Positions 6,648-14,232 of a stretch of DNA of 32,834 nucleotides are shown in pieces. A program made the translations under genes and the position numbers. A model generated the notes under the pieces. The model was not told where the DNA came from, made no database searches, and saw nothing but the letters and a program-made list of their open reading frames with translations. Each line of letters starts with the position of its first letter. Within the stretch, counting starts at the first letter, position 1. Origin of the DNA: Pseudomonas sp. Ga0074129 (GTDB lineage Bacteria; Pseudomonadota; Gammaproteobacteria; Pseudomonadales; Pseudomonadaceae); assembly GCA_001465025.1 (NCBI GenBank), contig LNDO01000005.1, forward strand, positions 1-32,834, written 5' to 3'.

Positions 6648-7472
6648 GCTGAGTTTCCTCGGGGTTGCGGCCTCTTTGGCCATTTCGGTGATGAGCGACT
6701 CAAGCGAACCAAGCCGGTGCGCCAGGCCAGATGCAACGGCTGCTGCACCTACTTTCAAGCCGCCGTGGTCGCCCATGGCTGGCACTTGATCTGCGGTAAC
6801 GCCCAAGTTGCGGGCGACCTTGGCGACAAAGACTTCGCTCAAGGCATCGATGGTTTTGGAGAGTTCGGCGCGGCCTTCTTCTGTTTCGAGGTTGGGCCGT
6901 TTGTTGGGGGCATTGCTGCTGGTGATGGTGTAGCGCTTCTCCCCTTCGCGGGCCTCGCGCAGTGCCACCTCAACGACAACACCGATACTGCCCAGCAGGG
7001 CGGTGTCATCAATGACCAGCTCATCGGCAGAACTGCCGATCCAGTAGGAGGCGCTGGCGACTGTGCCGCCGCCGTAGGCCTTGATCGGCTTCTTGCCCCG
7101 GGCGGCATAAACCATATCGCCCAGCTCATTGATGCCGTTGGCTTCGCCGCCCGGGCTGTCGACATTGAGGATGATGCCTTTGACCTTGGGGTCATCCAGA
7201 GCAGTCTGTAGGTCTGTAGCTAGCTCCTGGGTGCTAGTCGCCCCGCTGATCCGCGTGAACATATTCGCGTAACGCATGATGGGGCCGGTCACCGGAATGA
7301 CGGCGATGCCATCACGCATGGTCACTACGCGAGTGTTTTCCAGTGGGCGGCCTAGCCGGGCCTCCAACGCCTCGGGATCACCCTGACGATCAGCAATCGC
7401 CATCAGTGAATCAAGGGCGTCAGGAAGCATCAGCCAGGGCCGCGACGCGGCCAGCTCGAATGCACGTGACAT
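6240..7472 (-). CDS. Head maturation protease, S49 family, with scaffold tail (lambda C/Nu3-like)
   Basis: 410 aa. Residues ~50-250 are an S49 (SppA/gpC) peptidase: ILNVDSPGGEANG (oxyanion loop near 106-110), and GGGTVASASYWIGSSADE with likely nucleophile Ser140. Then comes DDTALLGSIGVVV. Residues ~275-410 form an Ala/Glu/Lys-rich helical region like the scaffolding protein Nu3. An internal ATG at 6647 with GAGGAAA six bases upstream would make the scaffold separately, as in lambda. The protease cleaves scaffold and portal N-termini during prohead maturation. It lies three bases after the portal gene. Confidence 0.9.
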   Translation of the reverse strand: MSRAFELAASRPWLMLPDALDSLMAIADRQGDPEALEARLGRPLENTRVVTMRDGIAVIPVTGPIMRYANMFTRISGATSTQELATDLQTALDDPKVKGIILNVDSPGGEANGINELGDMVYAARGKKPIKAYGGGTVASASYWIGSSADELVIDDTALLGSIGVVVEVALREAREGEKRYTITSSNAPNKRPNLETEEGRAELSKTIDALSEVFVAKVARNLGVTADQVPAMGDHGGLKVGAAAVASGLAHRLGSLESLITEMAKEAATPRKLSMTIVKTTAELHAAIAAGTDPQTIQIAAVEQVDIAAIKTAAAAEAVTAERARIKGINELAAKGFEKEIEAAIDGGASVEATALTLFKASQERGISLAGIKVDSQGTSTTTPAAKTDAEAAAQKSAVSAIVAGANSR

Positions 7473-7475
7473 GGG

Positions 7476-9086
7476 TTATTCCTCTTCGGGTTTCGCTGGC
7501 TCAGCTTCTGGCGTTGCGCCTTTGGGCAGTGTGTAGAGGCCGTCATTGCGGCGCTGCGTGACCTCGCGCACACGCTGGCGATACACCTGCTGCCAGGGCT
7601 CGCCGGTCATTGCGGCGGTTTCGAGTGTTTCGTTGCTGATGCCGATATCGATCCGTTTGCCAGCGGCGTTGGCTTCTTTCAGTTCGTCGATGGCACCGCG
7701 CGCTGGGCCAATCCAAAGGGCCATGCAGTAGGCCTTGCGCTTGGCGGGGTCTGAGTAACCGGGTAGGTCAATCAAGCCACGGGCAACGGCTTCATCAATG
7801 ATCAGCTCACGGCTGGGCTGGCAGAAGTCGCAGGTCAGCCACCAGCGGCGCAGGCTGTAAAACCGCCAGGCTTGCAGCATGGCGGCACGCGCGGCGCTGT
7901 AACTGGTGTTGTAATGCAGCAGCAGTTCCTCGAAGGGAACCTCCAAGGCTGCGCCGATCTGCTTGACCACCGATACGAAGAAGGGATCGAACTGCGCATT
8001 GGGCCGCGCCGGGTTGGCAATGTTGGCTTTTTCGCCTTTGCCCAGGTCGACAATGGCACCCTCGCCCAGCTGGATATCGTCGCTGCCAGAGGCGTCATCG
8101 GTACTGTATCCATCACCACCTTGGGCCAGCGCGGCGAGGGTCATCTTCCCGTCATCGAAGCCTTCGCTCTTCTCAATGAAAACCGTAAACATGGCCGAAA
8201 TCACAGCGGCCATTAGTTCTGCACTGCTGTAGCGCTCCAGCTTCTGCAGCGGCTCAAGCACTGGAGCCAAGTAAGGCGCGCCACGCTTCTGCCCTGGCCG
8301 CTCTTTGTCGGCCATCACATGCATTACGCGGCGGCGTCCGGTGACGGGGCCAAACACTTGCAGCGACTCCCACTTTATTGTGACGCCGCGCTCTAGCTCA
8401 TTCGGGTAGCCGCTGCACACGTGGTAGCGAATGGGCGCGCCAAGTTCATTGAACTCAACACCTTCAACCAGGCGCGCGTTGTCGAGGCCGTTGGCCGGGT
8501 TGCATACGCGGTCTGTTTCGATCAACTGCAGGCGGGTGCTGAAAATACAACCAGGGCGCTCTTCATCTGGGGTAGCAATGAAAACGTCGCCACCCACCAT
8601 GGCTGAAACAAGCACCAAGGCCTGCAGCTGGTAATGGTTGAGGGTCGCCTCGGCATCGCACTCGCGGGCATCGTCGGCATACAGCGACCAGAGCCGGTCA
8701 AGCTGCGCATTGAGTTGCTCGGCGCGAGCTTCATCAATGCCCAGCACTTCGTAATCAACCTGGGCGCGGCACACCAGGCCGGTACCAACCACGTTGGTGC
8801 GGATGCGCATGATGGCTGCGCGGGCAATGAGGTGGTTACGCATGGCATCGCGAGAGCGCGCCACCAGCATGTTGCGCTCGTTGGTGTTGAGGTCTTTCCG
8901 GGGGCTACCCAGACCCGGTATCCAACTGGCCATGCTACGCAGAATGCGCGAGGCACCTCGCCAGCGCGTTTCAACCCCACCGCCGCCGCCTTGGGCAACT
9001 ACCTTGGTTTCACCCGCAGCGGCTTGTGCGAGCTTGATGACTTCGCGCATCAGCAGCTCTTCTGGCTTCTTGCGGAAAAAGCTCAT
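7476..9086 (-). CDS. Portal protein (lambda gpB family)
   Basis: 536 aa, matching gpB (533 aa). Typical stretches: NTNERNMLVARSRDAMRNHL, NVVGTGLVCRAQVDYEV, GGDVFIATPDEERPG, and the channel-region segment PFEELLLHYNTSYSAARAAM followed by AWRFYSLRRWWL. Twelve copies form the ring at the unique vertex through which DNA is packaged and to which the connector proteins bind. The C-terminus is acidic and Pro-rich (GATPEAEPAKPEEE). Its start is three bases from the gpW-like stop. Confidence 0.93.
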   Translation of the reverse strand: MSFFRKKPEELLMREVIKLAQAAAGETKVVAQGGGGGVETRWRGASRILRSMASWIPGLGSPRKDLNTNERNMLVARSRDAMRNHLIARAAIMRIRTNVVGTGLVCRAQVDYEVLGIDEARAEQLNAQLDRLWSLYADDARECDAEATLNHYQLQALVLVSAMVGGDVFIATPDEERPGCIFSTRLQLIETDRVCNPANGLDNARLVEGVEFNELGAPIRYHVCSGYPNELERGVTIKWESLQVFGPVTGRRRVMHVMADKERPGQKRGAPYLAPVLEPLQKLERYSSAELMAAVISAMFTVFIEKSEGFDDGKMTLAALAQGGDGYSTDDASGSDDIQLGEGAIVDLGKGEKANIANPARPNAQFDPFFVSVVKQIGAALEVPFEELLLHYNTSYSAARAAMLQAWRFYSLRRWWLTCDFCQPSRELIIDEAVARGLIDLPGYSDPAKRKAYCMALWIGPARGAIDELKEANAAGKRIDIGISNETLETAAMTGEPWQQVYRQRVREVTQRRNDGLYTLPKGATPEAEPAKPEEE

Positions 9087-9088
9087 GG

Positions 9089-9304
9089 TCAGATGCTCGG
9101 GTAGGAAATACGGCTTCGGCCGCGACCACGAAGGGCCGCATTTTCATTAGCAACCTCTCTGGCCACTTGCGCCTCCAGAACACGCAAGCTAGCCAGCTCG
9201 GCCCGCTGTACTTCTCGATCACCGCGCCGCACGCGCTGACCTTTTTCGAGGATGGCCTTGATCGACGCTCTGACTTCCACCAGGCGTTGTTGTGCTTCAG
9301 TCAT
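9089..9304 (-). CDS. Head-tail joining protein (gpW family)
   Basis: 71 aa; gpW is 68 aa. The sequence (MTEAQQRLVEVRASIKAILE, then QRVRRGDREVQRAELASLRV, then a basic GRGRSR near the end) has the two-helix plus hairpin pattern of gpW, which plugs the portal after packaging. It sits between terminase large subunit and portal, exactly where lambda W lies. Confidence 0.8.
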   Translation of the reverse strand: MTEAQQRLVEVRASIKAILEKGQRVRRGDREVQRAELASLRVLEAQVAREVANENAALRGRGRSRISYPSI

Positions 9305-9312
9305 GGATTACC

Positions 9313-11328
9313 TCAGTGGCCGCCGCGACTGCGTACCCCACGCCCACGGGCAGTGGCCCGACGCGGCACAGCAGAGACGGGTTGGTCGTTGTTGAACAGG
9401 GTTGGTTGCAGCAGCTGCTGTTCGATCTGATCCCACTCGGGATCTCGCAGCAGGTGCGTCTTCAAACTGCGCGCGGCATGCAGGGCATACACCTCACAGT
9501 CCAAGGCTTCGTTGCGCCGGCCGGCCTTCTTCTGCCAAACCATCTTGCTGGGGATGCGCGGGTGCGGAGCCAGCACTTCGTTGGTCAGCTGCTCGTAGTA
9601 GTCCGGGCGAATCTCGGCGTACCAGTGCATGCGGCCAGGGCCTGAGCCCTTCAAGCGCAGCCGTGAGTCGATCAGGGTTTTCGCCTTGTGGGTGCCGACG
9701 ATGTGAACCCGCAGCCCGTACTTGGCGGCCTTGGTATTGCTCTGGTTGGTGTCCTGCGACTGAGGCGGCTTGGAGTAGATTTCCTTGTCGCGGCTATCAA
9801 CCGACGCACCCTTGATTGCCAGGATGTTGTAGCGCTGGCGATCCCGGACGTAGGTGTAAACCGCATCGCTGGTATTACCGTCCGAGCTATCGAGGCTGGC
9901 GGCAGATACAACCAGGCGGCAGCCGTGCGCACTCTCAATTGGCGTAGCCAAGAGCTTGTCGAGCTCCAGCCAGACACCGTCGTTGGGATCAATCGGGTTG
10001 CCCGGTAACTCGCCCCAGTACAACCGCCAGGATTCCTCGCCACGTCCCCAGCCAGTAATAACCACCGCCAGGCGGTCACCTTGAACGTCCACACCGGCAG
10101 TGATCAGCAGCACACCCTTGGGCGCAGTTAGCTCGCCATAAGCCTCAGCGCGACGCTCCAACTCATCCGTTTTCGGCGCATCGCTCTGGTACTCATAGCT
10201 AGTACCTTTCGAGCTGTTGACGAAGGCAATCATCGGGCCGATGTTGCCGCGCTCGGCGGCATGCTCGGCCTGGAGTTTTTTCTCCATCAACACCTGAAAG
10301 CGCGAGCCCCAAAACGTGGCATAGAGCTCGTTGAGGTCGTAGCCAGCAATGCCGCGAAACTCAGCCGTAGCAACCCAGCGGCCATGCTTGAGGTTGGCGT
10401 TCTTCTGGTTGTCGTCCCAGATCGACCCGCAATGCGGGCAGGTGTAGAAGCTCAGCTCAGGCCGGCAATGGCCGTAGACCTCGTGACGATACTCAGGGTC
10501 TTCATCGCAGTGCAGGTTATCGAAGCTCAGCGCGTGCTCTTGGCCGCAGTCGTGGCAAGGCACCAAGCCACGGCGTTTATCAGAAAGCTCCATCTCTGCA
10601 TCAATGGCCGAAAGCCCTTTGATGGTTGGAGTGCCACCGATGATGAGCTTCGAGCGGCGGAAGGTTTTCATCCGCTCTTTGGCCAGCTTGATGCTGTCGC
10701 CCTGCCCGCGCAGGTTGAGGTTACAGTCGTCTGGTTCCTCGACCGCCACGCGCGGTACCGGCGTGGACTTCACACTGGCCGGGCTGTTCGAGCCCACCAT
10801 TTTCAGGAAGCCACCGGGGAATTTCTTGAAGTCCTGCCGCTGCTGCAGCTTGCGGCTACGTAGGTCGACCTTCTTGCGCAACCGAGGCGTGGCCTCGATC
10901 ATCGGTTCCAGTTTTTCGCCAACGTACTGCTTTACCGATTCAGCCTTGGGGAACAGGATCAGGATTGGCGAGGGGTCGATATCGATCCATTTGCACAACG
11001 CGTTACCCAGTACGCCGGAAGTCCACGCCACCTGGGCCGACTTGCGGCAGACCACCTCTGCAACACTTGGGTCATCCAGCGCTTCCAGCGGCCCGCCGGG
11101 CCAGGTCAGGTGCGGAGTGACATCGAAGCGGTACTTGCCGGGCCGCGCTGCCTCTTCGGGAGCAAGCCAGCGGTACTTAGCCGCCCACTCGATGATCGAC
11201 ATGCGCGGGGGTGGAGCCCACTTGCGGAAAGCTTGCCGCAGCGCCTTGGTGGCACTATTCCTCAGCTTCCTCCGGATCGTCCGGTTCGTCAGAATCCCCG
11301 TCTGACGGGTCATCGTCATCAGGGTCAT
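9313..11328 (-). CDS. Terminase large subunit (lambda gpA family)
   Basis: 671 aa (gpA is 641). N-terminal ATPase: CRKSAQVAWTSGVLGNAL (deviant Walker A near residues 93-110) and VAVEEPDDCN (Walker B-like). Zinc-binding pairs CHDCG and CPHCG lie in the middle. The C-terminal nuclease has LLITAGVDVQGDRLAV and RNEALDCEVYALHAAR. It pumps DNA through the portal and cuts at cos. The start overlaps the small subunit gene by 74 bases. In-frame ATGs at 11328, 11319 and 11313 are all possible and none has a clear Shine-Dalgarno, which fits translational coupling to the small subunit gene. Confidence 0.93.
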   Translation of the reverse strand: MTLMTMTRQTGILTNRTIRRKLRNSATKALRQAFRKWAPPPRMSIIEWAAKYRWLAPEEAARPGKYRFDVTPHLTWPGGPLEALDDPSVAEVVCRKSAQVAWTSGVLGNALCKWIDIDPSPILILFPKAESVKQYVGEKLEPMIEATPRLRKKVDLRSRKLQQRQDFKKFPGGFLKMVGSNSPASVKSTPVPRVAVEEPDDCNLNLRGQGDSIKLAKERMKTFRRSKLIIGGTPTIKGLSAIDAEMELSDKRRGLVPCHDCGQEHALSFDNLHCDEDPEYRHEVYGHCRPELSFYTCPHCGSIWDDNQKNANLKHGRWVATAEFRGIAGYDLNELYATFWGSRFQVLMEKKLQAEHAAERGNIGPMIAFVNSSKGTSYEYQSDAPKTDELERRAEAYGELTAPKGVLLITAGVDVQGDRLAVVITGWGRGEESWRLYWGELPGNPIDPNDGVWLELDKLLATPIESAHGCRLVVSAASLDSSDGNTSDAVYTYVRDRQRYNILAIKGASVDSRDKEIYSKPPQSQDTNQSNTKAAKYGLRVHIVGTHKAKTLIDSRLRLKGSGPGRMHWYAEIRPDYYEQLTNEVLAPHPRIPSKMVWQKKAGRRNEALDCEVYALHAARSLKTHLLRDPEWDQIEQQLLQPTLFNNDQPVSAVPRRATARGRGVRSRGGH

Positions 11329-11773
11329 AGTTTGATAGCTCAGTCAGGATGGCCTCTAGGGGCTCGCGGATTAGCTGGTCATCCACATCAATGCCGTAAC
11401 GCGCCGACAGCACGCTGGCCAGGTTCTCAGGGAAGGTGTTCAGCAGCTCAACCTTGGCCGCTGTGATTGCCGCTTCGAAGCGCTCGAGCAGGTCAGCCGC
11501 AAACACCACCTCTTCAAGGTCTTTCGCCAAGGCCAATTCTTCGCGGTCGCCCTTGATGCGGTCGAGCCGATCACGCACGCTTTCCTTTGCCCCACGCTGC
11601 TGAGCGACCTGCACCAGCCACTCGATTACAGCCTGGGTGTCGTACTCGTTTTCATTGCCGCGCCCCAAACCAGTCTCAAGCACCGGCATACCGGTGTTCT
11701 GCCAGCGGCTGAGGGTACGTTCATCGCGACCGACAATCTCACTCAGCTGGGCTTTGGTAACTCGCAGTCCCAT
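11255..11773 (-). CDS. Terminase small subunit (Nu1-like)
   Basis: 172 aa from the ATG at 11773, chosen because GGAG lies six bases upstream; a TTG at 11785 would add four residues without a binding site. N-terminal winged helix-turn-helix: GLRVTKAQLSEIVGRDERTL then SRWQNTGMPV, as in gpNu1, which binds cosB. The middle is a charged helix. The last ~25 residues are almost purely Asp/Glu/Ser/Pro (YDPDDDDPSDGDSDEPDD), an unusually acidic tail, encoded in the overlap with the large subunit gene. Confidence 0.88.
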   Translation of the reverse strand: MGLRVTKAQLSEIVGRDERTLSRWQNTGMPVLETGLGRGNENEYDTQAVIEWLVQVAQQRGAKESVRDRLDRIKGDREELALAKDLEEVVFAADLLERFEAAITAAKVELLNTFPENLASVLSARYGIDVDDQLIREPLEAILTELSNYDPDDDDPSDGDSDEPDDPEEAEE

Positions 11774-11922
11774 AGCCAACTCCAATAAAGACGGACATCC
11801 CTAGCCAAATTTCAGCTAGAGAGAAAACATGGCTTGAATTACCCGTGTAGGGTGGCGGGGGCCAGGGAGGACCCAAAAAGATGGGCACCGGCCGTCCCAA
11901 CAAGTCCGCGCGCGGCACGCCA
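11774..11922. other. Gap upstream of terminase; candidate cos region
   Basis: 149 bases without a credible gene. Contents: an inverted repeat CTAGC (11801-11805) / GCTAG (11815-11819) and a GC-rich core GGGTGGCGGGGGCCAGGGAGG at about 11849-11869. Phages with gpA/Nu1-type terminases carry cosN and cosB just upstream of the small subunit gene. The expected place is therefore here, but the nick sites cannot be read from sequence. Confidence 0.4.
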
Positions 11923-12711
11923 CTAGCCGCGCCGCCCGCGCAGCTTCGGCAGACGGCCATTCAGAGCATCGGCAATCGCTTTGTCGATGTTCGCTTCGAG
12001 CTGCCCATCATCCTCGGCAACCCGCCGCACCACATCATGGAACTTGAAGCGCGCGCGGTACTGAGGCTGACGCACGAAGGCGAGCACCATCACCCACTTG
12101 TCACGACTCCCTACCCCATATGTCCGGCGCTCTGCGATGCCGATGGGCGTCTTGCCGCGCTTCAATACGAAGAACGCCAGCGCATTACCCTTGCGCAATG
12201 AGCGCTTACTTTCGCTGGCTGCGCTGTCCGAGCCTGATAGTTTCATAGCCTTAAGGCCTGAAAGTATCTGCATCATGTGGCCTTTCTGGATGTTCCCGTA
12301 GGCATCAAGGCGAGCGCCACCAGCAGGAACAACAAACCGCCCAGCGGGCAGAATTCCCGATTCACGCAGATAGCCTTCACTGCGCCGCTTGATACGCTCA
12401 CCGCCCTCAACTTGAGGCAGCAGATAGTCTTCGGCAGTAAAAGGATTCTTGCCTGCTGCCTGATCCTGCACCCACAGCGCCGCCTCTGGGGCAGCCGATG
12501 GCTTTGCATGCAGGACGCGGATCGAGTTCAACACCCACGGCGTGGGCTTCGGCTCGAAGATGTTCTCCATCTCTGTGCGCAACGCTTGCCGCGCCTGGTT
12601 GGCCGAATGGTTCAGCGCATCCGCCAATGCCCGAGGGGCCAACCCATCGCCCAACTTAGCGAGCGCCGCCAGAGCATCGTCTAACCCATCGGCAGTTATG
12701 CGAACTTTCAC
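11923..12711 (-). CDS. Phage virion morphogenesis / minor-tail-like protein
   Basis: 262 aa with a GTG start that overlaps the holin stop (GTGA), so probably translated by coupling. The N-terminus (LDDALAALAKLGDGLAPRAL, then ALNHSANQARQALRTEM) has the pattern of gpZ/gp10-like minor tail or head-tail connection proteins. The C-terminal part is basic (ALNGRLPKLRGRRG). Its place between holin and terminase is not the lambda place for Z, so it may be a morphogenesis accessory factor. Family assignment is by pattern and is uncertain. Confidence 0.5.
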   Translation of the reverse strand: MKVRITADGLDDALAALAKLGDGLAPRALADALNHSANQARQALRTEMENIFEPKPTPWVLNSIRVLHAKPSAAPEAALWVQDQAAGKNPFTAEDYLLPQVEGGERIKRRSEGYLRESGILPAGRFVVPAGGARLDAYGNIQKGHMMQILSGLKAMKLSGSDSAASESKRSLRKGNALAFFVLKRGKTPIGIAERRTYGVGSRDKWVMVLAFVRQPQYRARFKFHDVVRRVAEDDGQLEANIDKAIADALNGRLPKLRGRRG

Positions 12712-13064
12712 GCTGGGCGATCTGAATCAGGCTTGGCAGGCACATCACACACGCCCACCTTCTTAGCCAGCCAGCGCGCATAGATCGCGCCAGTGATGTC
12801 CGCGCCCAGCAACCCGATGCCAATGGCCAGGCCACCAGCTATATATGGGTTCTGCCATAGCGCCATGGCCAGTAAGAGCGCGGCCATACCAAACAATGCA
12901 GAGCTACCAAAGCGCAGCAATACGCGCTTGATGATCTCGGCCATCGCAACGCCAGGCACATCCGCTTGGCGCATCTCACCAACCAACCCGGCCAATGCAA
13001 CCAGCACCAACAGCCAAGTCGGCAGATCCGCCAGGCCCTGCTGCATTTGCTGTTCAGTAGACAT
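12708..13064 (-). CDS. Phage holin
   Basis: 118 aa from the ATG at 13064, with AAGGGAG six bases upstream; longer in-frame starts run through a terminator and are rejected. Three likely membrane segments: TWLLVLVALAGLVG (~14-28), SSALFGMAALLLAMAL (~53-68) and YIAGGLAIGIGLLGADITGA (~73-92). Between the first two is an amphipathic charged loop (EMRQADVPGVAMAEIIKRV). The C-terminus is short, hydrophilic and Pro/Asp-rich. Holins make the inner-membrane holes that time lysis. No endolysin gene is found next to it; in this phage it must lie elsewhere, probably left of the window. Confidence 0.75.
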   Translation of the reverse strand: MSTEQQMQQGLADLPTWLLVLVALAGLVGEMRQADVPGVAMAEIIKRVLLRFGSSALFGMAALLLAMALWQNPYIAGGLAIGIGLLGADITGAIYARWLAKKVGVCDVPAKPDSDRPA

Positions 13065-13087
13065 GGCATGCTCCCTTGGCCGGAATG

Positions 13088-13112
13088 AAAAAGCCCCGCC
13101 GATTGGCGAGGC
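13088..13112 (-). terminator. Rho-independent terminator before late operon
   Basis: On the minus strand GCCTCGCC-AATC-GGCGGGGC is followed by TTTTT. A second stem GCCCC-GCAA-GGGGC lies at 13138-13125, just before it. It sits between the late-regulator candidate and the holin. This is the position of lambda tR', which Q must overcome for late gene expression. Confidence 0.7.
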
Positions 13113-13218
13113 CTTTGAATGAAAGCCCCTTGCGGGGCAGTGACCGGAGCAGGAACCGGTCGGGGCGCACAGCACGTGCTTGGTGTTTATCGCTGACGCA
13201 GCAATAAATCTTGGGCAC

Positions 13219-13248
13219 TTTGTACCTCTTGACATGCAACCCCAGCAA
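13219..13248 (-). promoter_or_regulatory. Candidate late promoter
   Basis: Minus-strand TTGCTG (13248-13243), an 18-base spacer and TACAAA (13224-13219). A start near 13212 would run into the terminator at 13112-13088 after about 100 nt, the arrangement of lambda pR'-tR'. The boxes are weak, so the call rests largely on position. Confidence 0.33.
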
Positions 13249-13271
13249 CCGCGAAAAATCAGCACCCTGCG

Positions 13272-13298
13272 CGAACCGTGTACGAACCTGCAACGAAC
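13272..13298. repeat. Three CGAAC boxes at exact 11-bp spacing
   Basis: CGAAC at 13272-13276, 13283-13287 and 13294-13298; the first two are CGAACC. One helical turn between copies puts them on the same DNA face. A fourth copy at 13333-13337 is out of phase. They lie just upstream of the candidate late promoter, so an activator or antiterminator binding array is plausible. The rest of 13113-13342 shows no gene. Confidence 0.6.
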
Positions 13299-13342
13299 TG
13301 AGTTAAACCCTGTTCACGACAAACCACGCCGACGAACGGTAG

Positions 13343-13888
13343 CTAAGAGGCATCCTTAAACAACCACTGCGCCACCCGGCGATCCAGTTCTCGCTGCTCG
13401 GCACGGGAGGCTTTCACCGCCTGCCGCCCGCGCTCAACCCGCGCCACAGTGGCAGGCAACTGCTGCTCAGCCTTACGCAATGCCACCGCCACACCCGGCA
13501 ACACCCGCGCCAGTTCAACATGCAGCGCATCCACCCGCGTGCGATAGGTGCGCACAGATACACCCAGCCGGTGCGCCTGCTGGGCAACGGGTACCGGCCG
13601 CTCTTGGCAGTAACGTACATGCGCCAACTGGACCATGGTGCGGCCAACAACCCCAAGCCCGGCAGGTGCATCAAGCGCCAGGTCATGCAGCGCCTTGTCC
13701 ACCGCCTGAGCCGCGCGGCTCATCGCCACCCAGCACTCAACCGTCGAGAGGCAGCGGCTACCCGGTGCCCTTACTGCACCGCCCTCATCATCCATCCGGC
13801 CAAGCGGCGAAGGGATGCTCACCTCCACTGCAGGGTTCACAGCCTCACGGCCCCAGGCGCAAAGCAGCACCTCCATTGCCTTAATCAT
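13343..13888 (-). CDS. Helix-turn-helix protein, candidate late-gene regulator (Q-like position)
   Basis: 181 aa from the ATG at 13888, with GGAGGTG upstream and ATGA overlap with the preceding ORF. The N-terminal half includes AMSRAAQAVDKALHDLAL. A helix-turn-helix lies near the middle (VPVAQQAHRLGVSVRTYRTR), followed by a long charged helix (RKAEQQLPATVARVERGRQA). Proteins of this size and layout at the end of the replication operon and before the late promoter are often antiterminators or late activators. I do not recognise a named family. The basic C-terminus (SRAEQRELDRRVAQWLF) also suits nucleic-acid binding. Confidence 0.6.
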   Translation of the reverse strand: MIKAMEVLLCAWGREAVNPAVEVSIPSPLGRMDDEGGAVRAPGSRCLSTVECWVAMSRAAQAVDKALHDLALDAPAGLGVVGRTMVQLAHVRYCQERPVPVAQQAHRLGVSVRTYRTRVDALHVELARVLPGVAVALRKAEQQLPATVARVERGRQAVKASRAEQRELDRRVAQWLFKDAS

Positions 13889-14232
13889 TGCGCCACCTCC
13901 GGTTTTTGCATCAACCCAACACAAAACGCCCAACCCAACACAAACCCAACACACTTAAAACCCTTATAAATCAACACTTTCAAAGCATCTGTGTTTAGTG
14001 TGTTGGGTGTGTTGGGTTTTTGAGTCCTCGCGTAGAGCTTTTTTTGCTGCCGTGATGCTGCCTTAACGGTTGTCGCGCATTTGTGTGTGCATGCGTGCGC
14101 GCGCGTACAAACCCAACACACCCAACACACACCCGGCAAAGCCGCGCCATTGCTGGCCTCAACCTGTGTTGGGTAGACAAAAGCAACCCAACACACAGCC
14201 GACACACCCAACACACTTTTAGGCGTAGTCAT
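13885..14232 (-). CDS. Cys/Trp-rich ORF filled with ACCCAACACA repeats
   Basis: 115-codon ORF joined at both ends by ATGA overlaps: its ATG overlaps the primase stop and its TGA overlaps the next start. This argues that it is translated or at least kept open. The peptide is odd: GVCWVCWVCTRAHACTHKC in the middle, QKPNTPNTLNT, then GFKCVGFVLGWAFCVGLM. The oddity comes from ten copies of ACCCAACACA, in both orientations and in different reading phases. That points to selection on the DNA rather than on the protein. It could be a spacer ORF that keeps ribosomes flowing across an origin. No known family. Confidence 0.45.
   Translation of the reverse strand: MTTPKSVLGVSAVCWVAFVYPTQVEASNGAALPGVCWVCWVCTRAHACTHKCATTVKAASRQQKKLYARTQKPNTPNTLNTDALKVLIYKGFKCVGFVLGWAFCVGLMQKPEVAQ
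13914..14215. repeat. Iteron-like array of ACCCAACACA; candidate replication origin
   Basis: Ten exact copies of a 10-mer in 302 bp. Plus orientation starts: 13914, 13933, 13944, 14111, 14120, 14186 and 14206. Inverted (TGTGTTGGGT) starts: 13999, 14008 and 14165. The pairs 13999/14008 and 14111/14120 are head-to-tail doublets forming a large inverted repeat around a ~95-base loop. An AT-rich stretch (about 13953-13998, with TTATAAA) lies between two clusters, as in a DNA-unwinding element. The array directly follows the primase-helicase gene. Phage and plasmid origins recognised by such proteins (for example P4 alpha) have iterons of this kind. Confidence 0.7.

Noticed and set aside
5841-7211. 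456-codon open frame on the plus strand opposite decoration and protease genes
   Set aside because: Antisense shadow; peptide is Gly/Asp-rich without known folds, while the minus-strand genes are in perfect lambda order.
13914-14215. CRISPR-like array
   Set aside because: Units are 10 bp, in both orientations and irregularly spaced, without repeat-spacer periodicity or cas genes.
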